DNA from: Clostridium aciditolerans
Lineage (GTDB): Bacteria; Bacillota; Clostridia; Clostridiales; Clostridiaceae
Assembly (NCBI RefSeq): GCF_016316925.1
Contig: NZ_JAEEGB010000006.1
Location: 62,001-126,000, forward strand
Direction of reading: 5' to 3'
DNA: 64,000 nt
In this document: positions 62,112-64,000 of the stretch, in pieces
How the letters are laid out: each line of letters opens with the position of its first letter
Numbering within the stretch: position 1 is the stretch's first letter
Position numbers and translations under genes: made by a program
Notes under the pieces: model-generated
Told to the model about the DNA's origin: nothing
What the model saw: the letters and a program-made list of their open reading frames with translations, nothing else
Databases searched by the model: none

Positions 62112-64000
62112 TTATTTTGACATAGCCTTATATTGGTTGTATTTTTCTTTTGCTGCTATTTCTGCGTCTTCGAATAATTGATCAGCAATTTCAGGGAAAG
62201 CTCTTAATAAAGATGAATATCTTACTTCTCCCATAGTAAAATCTTTATATGATTTAGAAGGTTCCTTAGAATCTAAAATGAATGGGTTTTTACCTTCCTT
62301 TTTAAGTAGCGGATTATATCTGTATAAGTGCCAGTATCCTGACTCTACAGCTTCTTTTGATTCTAGCTGTGCATATGCCATTCCCTTTTTAATTCCGTGA
62401 TTAATACATGGCGCATAAGCAATTACTAGTGATGGTCCTGGATAACTTTCTGCTTCTTCTAGAGCTTTTATCAATTGTGTTTGATTTGCTCCCATAGCTA
62501 CCTGTGCCACATAAATGTATCCATAAGTCATAGCAAGCATGCCTAAATCTTTTTTAACTGTTTTCTTACCAGAAGCTGCAAATTGAGCTACTGCACCTAA
62601 AGGTGTTGCTTTAGATGATTGTCCACCAGTATTAGAATAAACTTCTGTATCAACTACTAGAACATTTACATTTTCACCAGATGCCAATACATGGTCTAAT
62701 CCGCCATATCCAATGTCATATGCCCAGCCGTCACCACCATACATCCACATGGATTTTTTAACTAAATGTTCTTTATTGTCTAATATAAACTCTAAAAGCT
62801 CCTGGCTCTCTCCTTCTAATTTAGTATTTTCCAATGCTTTTATTAATTTTGTGCTTACATATCTAGTTTTGTCACTGTCGTCTTTATTTGCAAGCCAACC
62901 TTCTAAAGCTTCCTTAGTATCTTTACTAATTGTATTTTCTGCTAATTTTAATAACTCTTCTACCTTAGAAGTAACTCTTTCTCTTTGTTGCTTTACAGCT
63001 AAACACATACCTAGTGAAAACTCTGCATTATTTTCAAATAATGAGTTTGACCAAGCTGGTCCATGACCTTCATGATTAGTTGTATATGGTACAGATGGAC
63101 ATGCTGCTCCCCAAGCTTGTGTACAACCTGTTGCATTAGCAAAGTACATTCTATCTCCAAACAACTGAGTCATTAATTTTGCATATGGAGTTTCTCCACA
63201 TCCTGCACATGCTCCTGAGAATTCAAGTAATGGCTGTTCAAATTGGCTTCCTTTTACAGTAAACTTATTCATTGGATTTTCTTTTTTGCTTAGCGTCATA
63301 GCATATTCCCAATTTTCCATCTCTTTTACTTGATCTTCCAATGGGCTCATTGTTAATGCTTTTTCTTTAGCAGGACATGTCTGAACACAGCTTCCGCATC
63401 CTAAGCAATCTAATGGATCTACCTGTATACTAAATTGATACTTCTCAAGATCTTTACCTTTTGCTTGTACCATTTTATAGTTTTCAGGTGCATTGTTTTT
63501 CTCTTCTTCATTTAATAAGAATGGACGTATTGCAGCATGAGGACATACATAGGAACATTGATTACATTGAATACATTTTGTCATATCCCAAGTAGGTACA
63601 TCAATAGCAACTCCTCTTTTTTCATACTTACTTGAACCTAGAGCTACAGTGCCATCTGCAGCACTTGCAAAGGTGCTGACTGGAAGTTCGTCTCCCTTTT
63701 GTGCATTAATAGGATTCATTACATTACGAACATACTCTGGTAATTTTTCATCCACATATGCTTGCTCATCTTTTAAGTTTGCCCACTCTGCACTAACTGT
63801 AATTTGTTTAATGCTTTCATTCCCACGATCAACTGCAGCATAATTCATATTTACAATCTTATCACCTTTATGTCCATAGGATTTTAAGATTGCATTTTTC
63901 ATGTATTTAGATGCTTCCTCTGCTGGAATAATGTTTGCCAATCTGAAGAATGCAGCCTGTAAAATAGTATTAGTACGGCTTCCAAGCCCTAATTCTTTTC
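62112..64000 (-). CDS. nifJ: Pyruvate:ferredoxin oxidoreductase, C-terminal part (partial at right edge)
   Basis: The open frame runs off the right edge, as codons upstream of the apparent TTG read through (KELGLGSRTNTILQAAFF), so no start lies in the window. The visible 628 residues are the end of a protein usually about 1170 long. They hold part of the gamma domain, two 4Fe-4S motifs (CIQCNQCSYVCP and CLGCGSCVQTCP), the third cluster cysteines beginning with CAGCGETP, and the thiamine diphosphate site GDGWAYDIGYGGLDHV with EVYSNTGGQ. It oxidises pyruvate to acetyl-CoA and CO2 and reduces ferredoxin, the central reaction of clostridial fermentation. Confidence 0.95.
   Translation of the reverse strand, partial: KELGLGSRTNTILQAAFFRLANIIPAEEASKYMKNAILKSYGHKGDKIVNMNYAAVDRGNESIKQITVSAEWANLKDEQAYVDEKLPEYVRNVMNPINAQKGDELPVSTFASAADGTVALGSSKYEKRGVAIDVPTWDMTKCIQCNQCSYVCPHAAIRPFLLNEEEKNNAPENYKMVQAKGKDLEKYQFSIQVDPLDCLGCGSCVQTCPAKEKALTMSPLEDQVKEMENWEYAMTLSKKENPMNKFTVKGSQFEQPLLEFSGACAGCGETPYAKLMTQLFGDRMYFANATGCTQAWGAACPSVPYTTNHEGHGPAWSNSLFENNAEFSLGMCLAVKQQRERVTSKVEELLKLAENTISKDTKEALEGWLANKDDSDKTRYVSTKLIKALENTKLEGESQELLEFILDNKEHLVKKSMWMYGGDGWAYDIGYGGLDHVLASGENVNVLVVDTEVYSNTGGQSSKATPLGAVAQFAASGKKTVKKDLGMLAMTYGYIYVAQVAMGANQTQLIKALEEAESYPGPSLVIAYAPCINHGIKKGMAYAQLESKEAVESGYWHLYRYNPLLKKEGKNPFILDSKEPSKSYKDFTMGEVRYSSLLRAFPEIADQLFEDAEIAAKEKYNQYKAMSK

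Overview
The window is very AT-rich, has clostridial-type Shine-Dalgarno sequences (AGGAGG/GGGGG), uses ATG, GTG and TTG starts, and carries a Bacillus-type large SRP RNA. With pyruvate:ferredoxin oxidoreductase, a glycyl radical enzyme, many Fe-S proteins and several Bce-type sensor/transport modules, it points to an anaerobic Clostridium chromosome. I cannot name the species. There are no transposases, phage genes or CRISPR arrays, but two palindromic dispersed repeats and two copies of one structured RNA are present.

Layout. 1-5.8 kb (+): a Bce-like peptide-sensing module (response regulator end, histidine kinase, ABC ATPase, FtsX-like permease) in which a three-gene redox cassette (TlpA-like lipoprotein, 44-residue CXXC protein, membrane 4Fe-4S protein) sits between ATPase and permease. 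5.9-25.6 kb (-): a 12-gene unit of about 19.7 kb, the most striking part of the window. It has three zinc-ribbon GTPases of the DO-GTPase2 type, two GAP1-type GTPase-associated proteins, a tubulin/FtsZ-like protein of 1135 residues, a 781-residue partner, two membrane proteins with extracytoplasmic vWA domains, two related beta-rich proteins and a zinc-ribbon/YARHG membrane protein. 25.8-31.4 kb (+): a structured RNA, a secreted protein, a MITE-like repeat and an ABC transporter with its two-component system. 31.4-36.7 kb: an EAL phosphodiesterase with a degenerate GGDEF site, a lipoprotein and a soluble chemotaxis-type receptor. 36.8-43.7 kb (-): a glycyl radical enzyme of the arylacetate decarboxylase type with its activase, and a SWIM/SNF2 helicase. 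43.9-44.5 kb (+): SRP RNA, a second structured RNA and a terminator. 44.5-53.0 kb: a two-component system facing a secreted coiled-coil protein, a glucosaminidase-like membrane protein overlapping a membrane MutS homologue, and an SLH-domain YcdB-like protein. 53.1-64.0 kb: HutD-like cupin, ZTP-riboswitch-controlled AICAR transformylase, metallo-hydrolase, MFS pump with divergent TetR regulator, a second copy of the structured RNA, AraC regulator, QueG-like Fe-S protein, nucleoside hydrolase, methyltransferase, and the C-terminal half of pyruvate:ferredoxin oxidoreductase running off the right edge.

How the 12-gene unit may work (inference). Extracytoplasmic vWA domains and a membrane-anchored GTPase could report envelope events to cytoplasmic GTPases, their GAP1 partners and a tubulin-like scaffold. 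An ordered triplet (beta-rich protein, GTPase, GAP1) occurs twice, so the locus appears to have grown by block duplication. Families of this kind have been placed by comparative genomics among NTP-dependent conflict or signalling systems; I know of no demonstrated function for this arrangement.
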